A DNA stretch of 64,000 nucleotides from Ilyonectria destructans (GCA_020740775.1 JAHEWK010000006.1:124001-188000); one strand, 5' to 3'. Shown: positions 11,789 through 23,563, counted from the stretch's first letter. The notes: generated from the sequence alone by a model not told the origin. Numbers and translations: made by a program.

Positions 11789-14235
11789 ATGTCTGAGCCC
11801 GACGGGACTGCTGCCGTCTCTAGCGACAGATAGATACCGGTTCCACTGCAGTCAGCGTCATACAGCTCATACGACAATCTCTTTTCCTTCCTTTAAATGT
11901 TCCATCGTGAGAATGGCGCCGCCCTCATTAAGAAATCGAGCTCTAAGAAGAAGGAGGTCAACGGCACGATGATTCCAACTTACGTTATTCTTATCTGTAA
12001 CCGCGGAGGCAACCGCCCCTCTCTCTCTGCTGGTCTTCGACATTCAACCACCCAGAAAACCAACTGCCCGTTCAAAATCACAGCCAAAGCCTCGCAGAAA
12101 TCGAACTAGAAATAGACCTACGAGGTGGTCAACTGTCAGCATAACCACAGCCCGTCTCTCGACCCCTCAGCTCACACAGCTCATCGCAAAAGAACCCCAG
12201 CACAGCAGCAGCTCGAGCAGTCACTTTCGAAGTATAAGGCCCTCAGTGCCCGGGAAATGGGGGATATCATCAGAGATGCCTCTACGGACCCTTCTTTCTT
12301 CCGCAAAAGAGACATCTACAATGACCGCCAACGGCTGCAAGAGGTCTCCCTTGGAGGAAAGACAGCAACCCAAGCGTGGATCGGTTATCTCAAGAGTGAC
12401 CAGCTGAAGCATTTCGTCAAGTATAACGCTGAGGGCAAAGTTGAGGCCGTTTTCTGGACTTATCCTTAGTGTGAGCGTATATGGAAGCAATTTCCTGAGG
12501 TCCTTGGGCTTGACAACACATATAAGACCAACCGCTTCAAGATGTATCTCTTCCAAGTCACCGGCATCACTAATCAGAAGTCTATAGCAAATTTCGGCTT
12601 CGGCCTTATTAACAACGAGAAAGAACACAGATTTCAGTGGCTTTGCAACCAGCTAGATAGCTTCCGCCACTCTCTACACATCCCGCCGCCCTCTATTGTC
12701 ATCACTGACAAGGAAATGGCACTAAAAAACGCACTTTTACGCGTTTTCCCGGACACACAGCAGCAGCTCTGCGTTTTTCACATCAACACCAACATCAGGG
12801 CTAAAATCACGGCACAGTGGAAGGAGCTGGGGGCAAGTGATAGCGATGATGACGATGACGATGAAGATGACCTTCCTGTACAGACTGCCGATGAGATCTT
12901 TGACGATACTGCTGCCCGTGACGAGACTCAACTTGAGGCTGAAGAAGGCATCGCGAACACACCGCAATCCGGCGATAAGATGAGCCGCGAGGCGATGTTC
13001 GATGCCTGGAAGCGCGTCATCTACGCCGCCCAAGAAGATAACTTCAAAGCTGCTTGGGCCTCGATGAATAAGACGTACAACCCACAGCAAAATCGGATCT
13101 TGCGATACATCTCGAAGGAGTATATGCCTTGGCGGGAGCAGTGGGCAAAATGCTTCATTGACCGCTATCGCAACTACAGTCAAAGAGTCAACAGCCCTGT
13201 TGAGACCGCCCACAAGGATGTGAAGTCATACCTTATCACAGGCACCGGTGATCTCTTGCATTTGCACACAGCGATACAGCAAATGCTGGTGCGGAAAGAG
13301 CGTGACTACAACCAACAGGCAGCTGAAATGATGATGCGGCAGCGGCGGAAGTACATCCAGCAATCTTGGCTTGGTGTCTTACCTATACAAATCTCATATC
13401 CAGCTGTCGATCTTCTTGCTAAGCAGCATCGCTTTGCTGTTGCTGCTTTGCCTACTAACCCCGAGCCAAAGCCGCTGTTACCTTGCCGCCAAGTCTTCTC
13501 ACAGCAATACGGTCTTCCTTGCAGTCATACAATCCTGCGCAGCCTCTTAGCTAAAGAGCCGCTTACAAAGGAAGTCATCCACCCGCGCTGGTGGCTAGAG
13601 AAGCCCTTGGTAGAGATTCCCTCTATTTGTATGTGATTTTCGCTGACTTTTACCTCTAGGACCTCGAAGAGCCACTCTTACGCATCCGCGATCCCGATAT
13701 CGTCACAAACCTCCGCGGCAGACCGCGCCTTCCTATCAATAAGAAGCTCACGATACCCTCGAGCTTGCAAGCTCCGCCGACCCTGACCCCGACCCCGACC
13801 CCGACCCCGGCTGTAAGGCAGCCTCGTCAGAGTCAGCAGACGACCCGCCGCCTCAATCCAAGCGTGCGGCGGACCCTGACTCAAGCCGAGATCGAGGAAG
13901 AGGCACCCAGCAGCCAGCGGTCCCGTGGGCCGTCCTCACAGAGATCACAGAGCCGCCCCAGTACTAGGGGCCGAGGAACAAGAGGCCGACGAGGCAGGGG
14001 AGGAAGGACCGCAACAGCGGCTGCAGCGACGCCGCTGTCATCGGCCGTAGAGGAGGTCATCCTAGCTACGCAGCCGGAGCCCTCGCAGCCCTCGCGGCAG
14101 CCCTCACAGCCCTCACAACAGCCCTCACGGCAGCCGGAGCCCTCACAACAGCCCTCGCGGCAGCCCTCACAGCCCTCACAGCAGCCGGGGCACCTACAGC
14201 TGCAGTGGCAGCCGCAATGGCAGCCGCCGGAATAA
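11789..14235 (+). pseudogene. MULE transposase, five in-frame stops, one intron
   Basis: One reading frame runs from ATG 11789 to 13609. It contains a FAR1-like N-terminal Cys/His region (CPFKI ... CQHNH, about 12067-12145) and a MULE DDE domain (DNTYKTNRF at about 12512, ITDKEMAL, LCVFHINTN). A SWIM-type zinc motif follows (CSHTILRSL, about 13518). A 50-nt intron (13610-13659; branch CTGAC, acceptor CTAG) joins EKPL to DLEEPLLRIRDP, followed by a Pro/Gln/Ser/Arg-rich tail ending at 14235. Stops lie at 11831, 11894, 12107, 12113 and 12467. Each is one C-to-T or G-to-A step from Gln or Trp, so light RIP is a fair explanation. An Asp/Glu-rich insert (about 12840-12960) lies inside the catalytic region. 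Confidence 0.85.
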
Positions 14236-14429
14236 CTGCCGGGCCGGCTCAAAGTTACGAACTTCACGGGGAAACTGCGGAGATGCGTTTTTTGAACGAT
14301 TTGGCGGCAGCCCGGCTCGCGGGCTGTTGCGTTATGTCAGTAGCTGTTAAATTCACTTATTGTTCATGACGTTCTCCGACTTACACTGTAAATTTGGTGT
14401 GGAGGAGAGAAGATCCGAAATGCGGGGCG

Positions 14430-14496
14430 AAAAAGTGGGGTCACGTGACAAAGGTTGTGCAATTAGAGATTTGGGGTTGTGCAAATAGTAATACTC
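14430..14496 (-). repeat. Right TIR of the MULE
   Basis: This is the inverted partner of 11613-11679, ending AATAGTAATACTC. The transposase gene ends about 195 bp inside it. Confidence 0.92.
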
Positions 14497-14800
14497 ATTA
14501 AATTTACTATTATAACAGGAAGGCTTAATATAGACTAGAAGCCTTAGGTATACTAACTATTCAAATTAAATCCTACTAATATTATACAGTCTTATTTTAA
14601 CAGACTGTACTTTAGCTGCTAAAAATAGAATGCTGAATACTTAGAAAAATTAGCCTTCAATTAGGCCTATTACAGTATATACACCAAATTGGACTAATTA
14701 GTAAAAAGTAAAATTATAGGGCTTCAGGTAATAATAGAAATACTATACGAAACGTAAATAGCTTAGCGCAATAGCCCTATAGAGTGTATCCCCCCGGGCG
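14497..14800 (+). pseudogene. 3' end of the Tad-like LINE
   Basis: After the MULE, the bases continue the LINE frame (IKFTIITGRL joins the sequence left of 11612). The following AT-rich tail with scattered stops grades into ordinary DNA near 14800. There is no poly(A); an A-rich stretch (AATAAAATCAAATTAAATT) near 14800 may be the LINE end. Confidence 0.6.
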
Positions 14801-15600
14801 GAATAAAATCAAATTAAATTATTGTACAGAAGAGGCAAACCGGTCGCGGTTTGCAGAAAGGAGCCTTGAGGAACGAAGTTTGCTATGGCCGATTTCGGTT
14901 TCCTTCATTGACTCCGATCACACCTTCCAGGTTCAAATCTTACGTGTTGTAAAAGTGTTTGCAGTGTAGCGTCCTGGTGGGAGGCGCTTGCTTTGTCAAT
15001 CGGCACGTAATGTGGCTTGGTGTCAGACGAACGGGCTAGAAACCGCAGTCTGCGAATAGGCCAAATTGAGGCTTTCATGATCTTATGATGATAACAACGT
15101 TGCGATGATGCAAAAATGGGTGCAATTGATCAATTGATGATGTATCTGATTGTTTGACTGCGCCCGGAGGCTATTCCGGCTGAGGGGTTTTTCCCAGCCT
15201 CGCCACGCAGGGCGGATTTACTTTATTCCTCTGACACGAAACCGACACAGTTAAATTAGTGAGCTAGGCAACTTAACTGTCTGGACATAACCAACCAACC
15301 TAAAAGCAATGCTGGTGCATCCGCTTATCCTCCAATCAGTCTCAGAGCCCGCTACAGCTTTTGCGATTCCGATACTTGTATCATCTTAATAACTGAAACC
15401 GCACCTCTTCTGGTCTTAACGGCCAGCGAGCGTGAGCTTTAGAGACCCAACCTAGAAAGAGCTCTCAGCAACAAGCCGGAACGGTCTTGGTACTTCATCG
15501 GGATACTATCGTCTCAATTTTTGTTTTTACTCCGATAATAATGATTATGGCGGAACCCGACCCCCTACCATCTTTGCTCCAGATTAGAGTAATAGAAGAG
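14801..15600. other. Intergenic DNA of moderate GC content
   Basis: No gene is recognised. Short open frames do not resemble known proteins. At 15547 an ATG opens the frame MAEPDPLPSLLQIRVIEEC, which fades into the AT-rich block; it could be the start of a mutated gene but is not identifiable. Confidence 0.4.
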
Positions 15601-16305
15601 TGCGTATTATAAGCCTGCTAACACCTTGAGGACACTAAGTCTCCTTATCTTTTGTATGAGGAGTAATACTATTAATATCTACTCTGCCTCTATATTCTTA
15701 TTTATCTATAATATACTTTAGGTTATCTATCTGCTATTCTTTTAAATTATAGAGACTAATTTAATCTATCTAGAGTACTCTATAGAAGTTATTAATAGTT
15801 TACTATTTCTTTTTTATACTTATAGTTCTTAGATTACTATAACTATAAAATCTTAGAGTTACTTATTATTTATTAGGCTCTTATATACTATATTCTATTT
15901 TTTTATATTCAGTTAGAATATCTAAAATATCTTACTTATACTACTTAGAGTAGAGTTTTAAGTAGCTTTTACTAAATAATTTATGTAGCTTACTATAGAG
16001 TATATATTTAGGTATCTATATTTAGTACTTACTATAATAATAGCCTTTAGCAGTATATCTTATATATATCTGATTCTTACTATATAAAAATACCTTATAG
16101 CTAAACTTCTAGCAGTTATAATATTATATTAGTCTAATTCTCTACTTAAAGGCTTTAGTATATATTAATTTACCTACTATAAGAAAGTAGTATTTCTATA
16201 GAAGTCTTATAGTATTACTATTTTTAGTAAGATATACTACTATAGATCTATATACTTTTATACTATTCTTTTAACTTAATTAGGCTATCTTAATAATCTG
16301 AATAA
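15601..16305. other. RIP-type AT-rich DNA, unidentified
   Basis: It is dominated by TA steps with stops in all frames. No protein family could be recovered by reading through stops. It probably belongs to an old repeat, since it adjoins the repeat copy at 16306-16745. Confidence 0.4.
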
Positions 16306-16745
16306 GTTGGGGTTTTTCGGTCTTTTAGGGGATTAGGTTATTTAATTAGATTCTTACTGTAACTAGAGCTAAGATTAACAGCTTCCTTTAACAGGAAATA
16401 CCGTGCTGGATAGAGACTAGTAGCCTGACCCATTGGGGCTATAAATTGGGAGACCTTATTATAGGGTCTATTAGCAGCAATAATTATCATTCTAGTATCT
16501 TATTTAATTAACAGTCTCTTAGCCTATTCTTTTAAGACCCCTTAAAGATCTATTTGATTAAATAGTATTAGTTGAGAAGGTTGTTATTTTTGCTTAATTG
16601 GGCTATTTATCCAGATTTTTATTCCGACTTTACCTACTCTTTCCGTTATAACACTATTGCAGTTATTATAGCTCTGCTTCTGGGTGGGTTGTATGTTCTT
16701 AGTAACCTCTGTCCCCACCCTCACTTATAAACTTTATTCTTTAGC
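16306..16745 (-). repeat. RIP-mutated inverted copy of the repeat at 29275-29735
   Basis: The reverse complement of 29275-29735 aligns along this whole stretch. Shared stretches include AGGAAATACCGT, TTGACCCATTGGGGC (mutated), CTATTTATCCAGATTTT and CTGGGTGGGTTGT. Nearly all differences are C-to-T or G-to-A toward this copy, so this one was hit by RIP and the other largely spared. Confidence 0.85.
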
Positions 16746-17802
16746 TTAAAGCTTTTATTACTTTAGGAAGAATCTTATTATTCTAGTTGAAAATAGTAAT
16801 ATAGTTAATATTATTAATTTTAACTGGGTATAGTTAGTCTTAAAGAACTTTTATATTTAGAGCTTTTTTAGTTTTAATAATAATTCTAATTATTTTTAAT
16901 TTTCTTTTATTTCTACTAATAACTCTTAAGCAGTAGGTATTTTATCTATTTTTAGTTACTATAATATATTACTAATTAGATTAATTACTAGATATTTATA
17001 TTTTCTATTTAATAATTCTATAAAATACTATTAGTATAGTATCTTTAATATAATTATTAGGTATTCTAAATATATCTACTATATAGAATATTAACTCTAG
17101 AATTACTAATTAAATTATAGATAGAGTTTAAGTAGTAATATTAATAGGTATTATTCCAGCAGTATCTATATATATCTAGCTAGATAATTATATTATATAA
17201 GTATTATTTATAATATCTAGCTGTAGCTAGATTTACTCTAACTTATTATAAACTTAAGTAAGCTGCTTTTAAACTTATAATAATTTTTATACTATTTAAA
17301 CTGTAATTTTAATAACTTCTTTAGCTATATAGTTACTAAATTTTATAAATTTAAGCTGAAATTCTACCTTTATTATTTCTATTTTTATATTAAAGTCTTA
17401 TTCTAGAAGTTATTTTAAACTTTAAATTGCCTTTATTATACTACTAGCTGCCTTAAGTATAATTCTTTTCTTAATTTTAATATAACTTAAAGCTTTCTTA
17501 CTGCTTTTATCTTCCTGCTATTCTATATTACTATTTTACTACTTAAATTTTAATATCCTTATTATTTTAGTCCTTTTATATAGAGGATAATAATATCCTC
17601 TGCCTGAAATATCTAATTTGCCTTCTATAATAATAATAATATCTAAAGTGGAGTTTATAATACTAAATATCCACTAAAGGCCTAAATCTCCACTAAGTAG
17701 CTACTGGGTATTTTAAAAGTAATAAAAAAGATAAATAATAAGATTTCGAGAAGTATTAATTCCCCTGTAATATTTGTAATCTTGCTTTTTACAGACGGGA
17801 GA
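16746..17802. other. RIP-type AT-rich DNA, unidentified
   Basis: Stops occur in all frames. Weak coding-like stretches can be read on the minus strand (a Leu/Lys-rich piece at about 16800-16960) but no family is recognisable. It may be further sequence of the repeat next to it. Confidence 0.35.
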
Positions 17803-17806
17803 TATA

Positions 17807-17972
17807 CTGTAGAAACTCAGTTAACTCTTATAAGTAGCGCCTCCACTTTATCTCCATATTTCCACTGTTAACCGCAAAAGTTTGCAGAAGTATCTAAAAG
17901 CAGCTAATCTTATTTGTCGCCCTATATTTTTATGGGGGCTGCTACTTATATGAGATAACTGAGTTTCTACAG
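17807..17972. mobile_element. Mariner-type MITE, 166 bp
   Basis: Inverted ends begin CTGTAGAAACTCAGTTA and continue for about 32 bp with few mismatches (17807-17838 against 17941-17972). A TA dinucleotide lies on each side (17805-17806, 17973-17974), the duplication expected for Tc1/mariner insertion. The interior has no coding capacity. Its GC content exceeds that of the flanks, so it may be younger than the surrounding RIP. Confidence 0.78.
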
Positions 17973-18303
17973 TATGGAAAGCGATTCCTGCTAAGGCCTT
18001 CCACCTAAACCCCTATAAGAGGCGGAATATAGTGGCAGATACTGTATAGTGATAACTTTAAGCTTGCAGCTGATCCATATAGTTATTCGGCTGCCTTACA
18101 CCCTTCTTACTTATCTTTAACTATAATACTTAAGGTATAGGCTGTTAATAATTTTTGTTGTTTACTTTTTGTCGATTTCTCCTTATTTCTAAAAACTGTA
18201 ACTAGCTTTATCTATCTAGTAGCTATACTGCTAATATAAAATAGCAGAACCTAAACCCTATTTAATAGAGGCTAACTAAAAGATTAACTAGATTAATAAT
18301 AGA

Positions 18304-19260
18304 GATTTAACTTTTAGTATAGACTATACTATTTTATCTACCTTCTCTATTTACTCTAATATAATAAAATATCAAGAGGAAAATAGAAGGATATACTATA
18401 TATATAAAGATAGAAAATATCTCAGCTTGAATAATAAGCAGGAGAATAACTACCTAAATCTGCAGTATTACTTATTTATACTGATATTTAGAGATAAGCT
18501 GTATATTTACTCTATTAGCACAGTAAAGTAAGTTCAGTAAGTTCTGAATATTAAAATTAGAACTGGAATTTAGGTATTTAATTTTACAGATAAATATCCT
18601 AAGGTACAGATTATTAGTATAGATTTAAGCTCTATTTAGCTATTTTTTATTCCGCTAAATCTTACCTTTTAGATTAATAACTTAAATAAGCTCTAAATAT
18701 TTACTTATAAATTTAACCTTATTTATAGCTGTATAATAACCACTTTATTCTTAAACTGACTGTAATTCTTCTAGTAAGCTTATAAGTAAGAGTACTAAGA
18801 AATTATCAATAAGACTCAGTATATCTACTTATACTTTCTATTTTATAGAAACCTTAATTCAGGTAGCTAAATAGAACTGGCGGATATTATATTTTCTATT
18901 AAAGTTAATAATAATATATAGCCAGAGGACTTAGTATTAAAAAAGTAGTCTACTATCCAGCTGGATACTACAATTAAAGCTGGACGTTCTATAAATAGTA
19001 TAGAGTCCTATAAGTTGCAGCTTATAGATACCAGCTTTACTGATATTATCAAAACTGTATATAAATAGCCAATAAACTACTGGCTAAAGGATAAAAGTCT
19101 TAAGGAATTAGATATGGAATTTCTTAGCGGTATTATAAACCTTATAACTTCTGTAATAGGCTCTACTTTAACTGGACTGATCCAGCCTTAGGAGATATAT
19201 ACTGATAGAAATAACAGGAATATAGAACCTGGAGAACGTGATGCTATCTCTAGAGGGCTT
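18304..19260 (+). pseudogene. LaeA/UMTA-type SAM-dependent methyltransferase gene, RIP-destroyed
   Basis: One frame read through stops gives the diagnostic order of this fungal family. It has a KYQEENRRIYYIYKD segment (YREENGRTYHAYKDG class), then the SAM site VLNIKIRTGI (from VLDxGTGTGI), then FTDKYP and IISIDLSSIQ, then PLNLTFQINN. Later parts include ELADIIF and LKAGR-like segments up to about 19170. TAG/TAA codons replace expected Trp and Gln. This is a host gene family, not a transposon protein. It is cut off on the right near the hAT element. Such methyltransferases include the secondary-metabolism regulator LaeA; the exact subfamily cannot be told. Confidence 0.8.
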
Positions 19261-19292
19261 CAGTATAGCCCTCTTCGCCTATATTCTAGGGT

Positions 19293-22036
19293 TGGTGTTG
19301 CTAATAATATAATAATAAAACAATATATTGCAATATATATAATACAATATGCATTTTCTGATATTATACTAATATAATATACAGGTTGTAATATTATAAC
19401 AATATAATATAAGGCTATCCATATTGGCAATATATTGTCTATATTAGCTGGCAGATCTTCAGGCAAATTGCACTTATTTTATTAACAATTAACATCGATA
19501 TATAGGGATATATACAAAGAAAACATATAAATAGTTTATTATTTTATATTAGATATAAGAAAACACATAGTAAAAGTATAAATTCATAATCTACAGGGTA
19601 GGGTATTATTTACAAGCAGCCCCTTAAGACCCTCTTCTGTCACTCTACAGAGGACTACTAACAATCTCCATACCTTAATAATACCTGCCTTTAGTTTAAA
19701 CGTTATAACAAAGAGGGTCGTTAATATCAGATAACTTTTCGGAGCTCTTCAGTCAGCAATTATATAACCCAGATAAGAGCCAAACCTCTAATTACCAATC
19801 GTCGCAACCTCACACAGTCTCTAGAACCTCCTTAGCCAAGCTAAGAACATTATAGGTCTTCTCCTATATACCAGACGAGGAGATAGAGATAAGATACTAC
19901 AATCGACGGACTGGAAAAGAAGAGTGGCACTATAAGTATTGTAATAAAATGTATTCCTATTCTGGTGGAACTGCCGCTTCAGCTAAGCATCTTATAGATC
20001 CTCTTCCTGATAGTTATAGCCTTCTAAAAGGCACCCCCCAAATAGCTAAAGTTATAAATATATAAACTATTCTTAAATAAGCTTATGCTGTAGCAGAAGA
20101 AAATCCCTATAAATACTATCAGCTTAATAATTAATCTGGAGATTCAATTAACTCTAACCAGCTTGAAGTATTATATATAAGGTTTATTACAGCCTATTCT
20201 CTCCTATTTCGGCTTATAGAATACTTAGAGTTCTAAGCACTTTTAGCTTACTTTAATACTGATATTAATATTTAGCTTTTAGATATATATAAGACTATTA
20301 AGAAATAGATTATATAGCAGTATAAAGACTAGAAGGAGAAGGTTAAGTAATATATACAGTTGGTAAAGTTAAGAATTTATATTAGCTGTAACCTTTAGAT
20401 TTCTTCTAACTGTTTGGCTATTATAGGTATAGTTACTTACTATATTACAGAAGACAGTCAGCTGGAATACTATACCTTAGCCTTAAAAGATATTAACAGT
20501 AAGTATAATAGTTTTTATCTTATAGCAGCAGTTTTAAAAGTAGTTAATAATTAGGGGTTTACTTTAAAACTTAGATATTTTGTAATAGATAATATAGGTA
20601 ATAATAATATAATAATAAGATATCTTTCTCTTAGTCAGTATAATATACTATTTCTTCAGATTTACCCTAATATTTATAGGCCTTCTGCACCAATTTAATA
20701 TTTAATATAACTTTAGATCTTACTGCCTTTACTGCTAAGGTTATATTATCAACCTTACTGCTAAAGCTTTCCTCTTTATTACTGATAATAAGAAGCTCGA
20801 ACATAATAATCCTGGTATATATATTGTGATACTAAAGGAGATTAAGGTATAGCAGCAAAAGGGCCCTTTTAGCAAGCTTTATAACTTTATTATTTTTATC
20901 TAATAAAGTATTTAGTATTATTAGAAGTTAATAGCTATTAGCTATAACTATAAGCTTATATAAGATAACAATATAAGGTGGAGTTTATAGTATATTATAC
21001 TATAAGCGGCCTTATATCTTAGGGATGTAATTAATAGGTATTTTAATAAATAGGCTGAAGCAGATTATACTGAAGATAAGCTCTCTTTAGGGGACTGAAT
21101 TATCCTTAAGAAGATTAAGTCCTTTTTAAAGAAGCTTAAAATAACTATTAAGGCTCTTAAGTTATTATTTATAACCCTTAATAATATTCTTTTAGCTATA
21201 GACTTTATATTGGTATAATTTTAAGTAGGGAAGAAGGTATATATTAATAACCGGATTATAGTACTGATATATAACTTGAGATAGGCGAAAATAGATAAAT
21301 ACTATTACCTTACTGATAAATCGCCTATCTATATTGCTGTAATTATACTACACTCTTTATATAAATAGCACTATATATATAAGAACTGAAAGAAGAAGTA
21401 GGCTGAGTTATTAAAGAAGTTAATAGAGATACTGTAGGATAAATATAAACCTATAGAACTGCATCTTCCTCTATCTGATATTCCGTTAATAACTATAAAT
21501 AAGTTCTTAAATTAGAGAAATAAGTATCTATAACTAGTACTTATTATAGATAAATATAAGCATTATTATAAATCTAAATGGGTTTATAGGTTTATAAGCG
21601 CTCTTATATAGTAGCTAGAGGAGATACAGCAAAAAAACTATTCTAACCTGAGTAAAATAGCTATAGATATACTATTAATTCCTGCAATATCTGCCGAGCC
21701 TGAACGACTCTTCTCTAGGGCAAAGATAACTATTATAGATCGTCGAAATCAACTCGGGAGTAATATAATTAAAGTATTAAAATGCTTAAAGTTATAGTTT
21801 AGGATATAGGATTTTCAAGGTGATAATATTTTCGCTGCGGCAGTTAAATAATAAAGGTTATATATAATATATAGGATATATTATTATACTGCTAATATAT
21901 TGGATTATTGGCAATATAATATAATATCGGCTATATTCATATTGGGTAATACAATATGCCCCCCTTAACAATATAATAATATTGCGAGGGGTCCATATTG
22001 CCAATATATATATTGTTTATATTATTAGCAACACTG
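19293..22036 (+). mobile_element. hAT DNA transposon, RIP-inactivated
   Basis: The ends are inverted (GTGTTGCTAATAATAT near 19295; its complement ending near 22035). The right terminus reads CAGTG on the minus strand, as is usual for hAT. Subterminal zones (19300-19450, 21850-22020) are full of GCAATAT/ATATTGC-type repeats, probable transposase sites. It encodes a hAT transposase. No clear 8-bp duplication survives: TCTAGGGT on the left does not match AGTTGAGC on the right. Confidence 0.78.
19878..21797 (+). pseudogene. hAT transposase remnant
   Basis: The N-terminus shows a BED-like zinc finger (WHYKYCNKMY ... AKHLI, from about 19920). The central part has VIDNIGNNNI (VMDNASNND class, catalytic region). 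The C-terminus carries the hAT dimerisation motif ISAEPERLFSRAKITI-DRR at about 21690-21750. Stops at many expected Gln codons show RIP. The family is comparable to Restless-type fungal hATs, from memory. Confidence 0.82.
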
Positions 22037-22044
22037 AGTTGAGC

Positions 22045-22570
22045 CCTATCCCGTGTTCTCGAAGCATCTAAATATCTACCAAAGTTATAAAAAGCCACGA
22101 ACACTCGTTGCGGCCTTAAAGGCTATCCCTTAGCAGGCCCCTGGATTGTACTAGCTACAGTTGCCGGGGTTACCCACGACAAAAGTTGGAAAATTCGCGG
22201 GGCATCGGCAAACCAACGGCGGAAGTCCGAGATCAGAGGCCACATGAACTGCAACGAAATCTTTATCCAGACTTCGAGGCATAACTAAGTAAATTCCCCA
22301 CGTTAACTGGTTACTTGTTTATTCATCATCTATTTGTTTATTTACTTTCGTTTGGCTGGCAGGCTCCACAGGACGACGCACGTCAGCAGCGACATCTTCC
22401 AGAAATGCTCAGGAACTACCGGTACTCCGCATTCGCCATTCACAATATACGGACTGTGGCCCTATGACCTCGCGGATTGCGAGAGCGAGCACGCCTCTGC
22501 CCAGTGTAATGCATTCAAGATTCCACAAACAGTAGGCTAGATCTGCGTCTGAGAGTCCTTGATCTTTTTT
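22045..22570. other. Intergenic, no gene recognised
   Basis: Base composition returns to normal right of the hAT element. An open frame at 22334-22540 has no recognisable family and no intron context, so I see nothing supportable here. Confidence 0.4.
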
Positions 22571-22575
22571 GCTGA

Positions 22576-22812
22576 TGTTGGATTGATCCTCGGGTGGCGA
22601 ACTAAGGCCCGGATAGGCACAACCCGCTGATATATCAATATCCTGTTCTTAGTCATAGGGTGTGAGTTTAACCTAACCCCTCATAGACAAAGAACGTCCG
22701 GAAGGGACGGAAGACATGATCATCATCATCAGACATCAATATCATCATCTATTTGGTCTCTATCGTATTGAACACTATTGCCCTGATCGAATTATCTGTG
22801 CTGGATCCAACA
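22576..22812 (+). repeat. Solo LTR, 237 bp, TSD GCTGA
   Basis: It starts TGTTGGATTGATCC and ends GGATCCAACA, so the termini are inverted. The perfect 5-bp duplication GCTGA is at 22571-22575 and 22813-22817. A diverged copy of almost equal length lies at 53777-54012. No internal element remains, so it arose by LTR recombination. Confidence 0.9.
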
Positions 22813-22849
22813 GCTGACTAAAGCAGCTTCTCGAACCGCCACAAGCGAG

Positions 22850-22965
22850 CCAATCATCAGGACTCCTGGCCCTGCCGGATGAGCTGCTGCTTCAAATCTT
22901 CGTGCATGCTGGCTTGGTCGACCAACTATTCCTAGCACTCACGGCAAGCGGCTGCTTAATATTTC
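22850..22965 (+). pseudogene. F-box fragment
   Basis: The translation from about 22857 reads GLLALPDELLLQIF, a classical F-box start, followed by a short decayed stretch ending in a stop. No remaining protein is found downstream on this strand. Confidence 0.55.
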
Positions 22966-22966
22966 C

Positions 22967-23522
22967 TCGATGACAGTATGAGGACGGCAGGCAACGGGAT
23001 GGCGCTGTCGTCGCCCTGGTTGAGGATCATGACGGCCTCCTCCATAGTCGGCTCGCCATCTTTCCATATGTGTTCGGAAATGAAGATACGTAGCAGCGCT
23101 TTCCCCTCCTAGAAATAGAGAGCCATCTCGTTGTTTATATTTCGTTTCTAGTCAGGGGTTGACCATCGTAACACCTATCCCCCAGTAAACTTACGCTGGT
23201 AGATTCTTTCGAATGTTTTTGGACCCCACGACTTTCTCGTGTGTCTGATACCGGTCTAAGAAAAGGGGTGTGAATGGCGGTATACACATTTCACAGAGAG
23301 GGAAGGCTCTACCAGAATTTCGAGTTATTGTTGGCTCAATCGCCATTCTTGCCAGCCCCCTCTCCCCCTGTGCCCTGGCGCAGATGCTCAGTGTACCTAA
23401 AGATACTATCGATAATACGCTAGACTTCGACCTTGCCCGTAGCGAGCAGTAGCTTGACGATGTCTTCAAGCCTGTTCCCGGCGGCCCACAATAGCAGCGT
23501 CCGGCCATCCCACGTATCCTAA
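22967..23522 (-). pseudogene. Ankyrin-repeat protein fragments
   Basis: On the minus strand 23420-23520 encodes DGRTLLLWAAGNRLEDIVKL, a typical ankyrin repeat, then a stop. 22967-23110 encodes KALLRIFISEHIWKDGEP in open frame, which I do not recognise. The two pieces are separated by stops and frame changes, so this is a broken gene. It lies just downstream of, and on the same strand as, the intact gene ending at 23564. Confidence 0.6.
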
Positions 23523-23563
23523 GAGCTTACCCGTATTTCCCAAGTTGTCCAAAGAACATCTTC

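Larger units (their letters stand above)
11613..14496 (+). mobile_element. Mutator-like (MULE) DNA transposon, 2,884 bp
   Basis: The terminal inverted repeats are 67 bp with two mismatches (11613-11679 and 14430-14496). They are flanked by an identical 8-bp duplication ATTAAATT (11605-11612, 14497-14504). The inside has normal GC content while both flanks are RIP-mutated LINE, so the element probably landed after the LINE was mutated. It carries one transposase gene. A MULE transposase with long TIRs and an 8-9 bp duplication agrees with Mutator-family elements such as Fusarium Hop, named here as an analogue only. Confidence 0.93.

Noticed and set aside
12221..13213. Two long minus-strand frames inside the MULE
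   Set aside because: They are antisense shadows of the transposase, whose plus-strand product is clearly homologous to MULE proteins.
13629..13659. 31-nt intron (donor GTATGT) in the MULE transposase
   Set aside because: Too short and it gives a stop at the join; the 50-nt intron 13610-13659 keeps the frame and restores the family sequence.
13881..14267. Cys/Gly-rich minus-strand frame resembling a metallothionein-like protein
   Set aside because: It is the antisense of the Gln/Pro/Ser repeats in the MULE transposase tail; no independent support.
19293..22044. 8-bp target duplication for the left hAT element
   Set aside because: The bases next to the two termini (TCTAGGGT and AGTTGAGC) do not match, even allowing for RIP changes.
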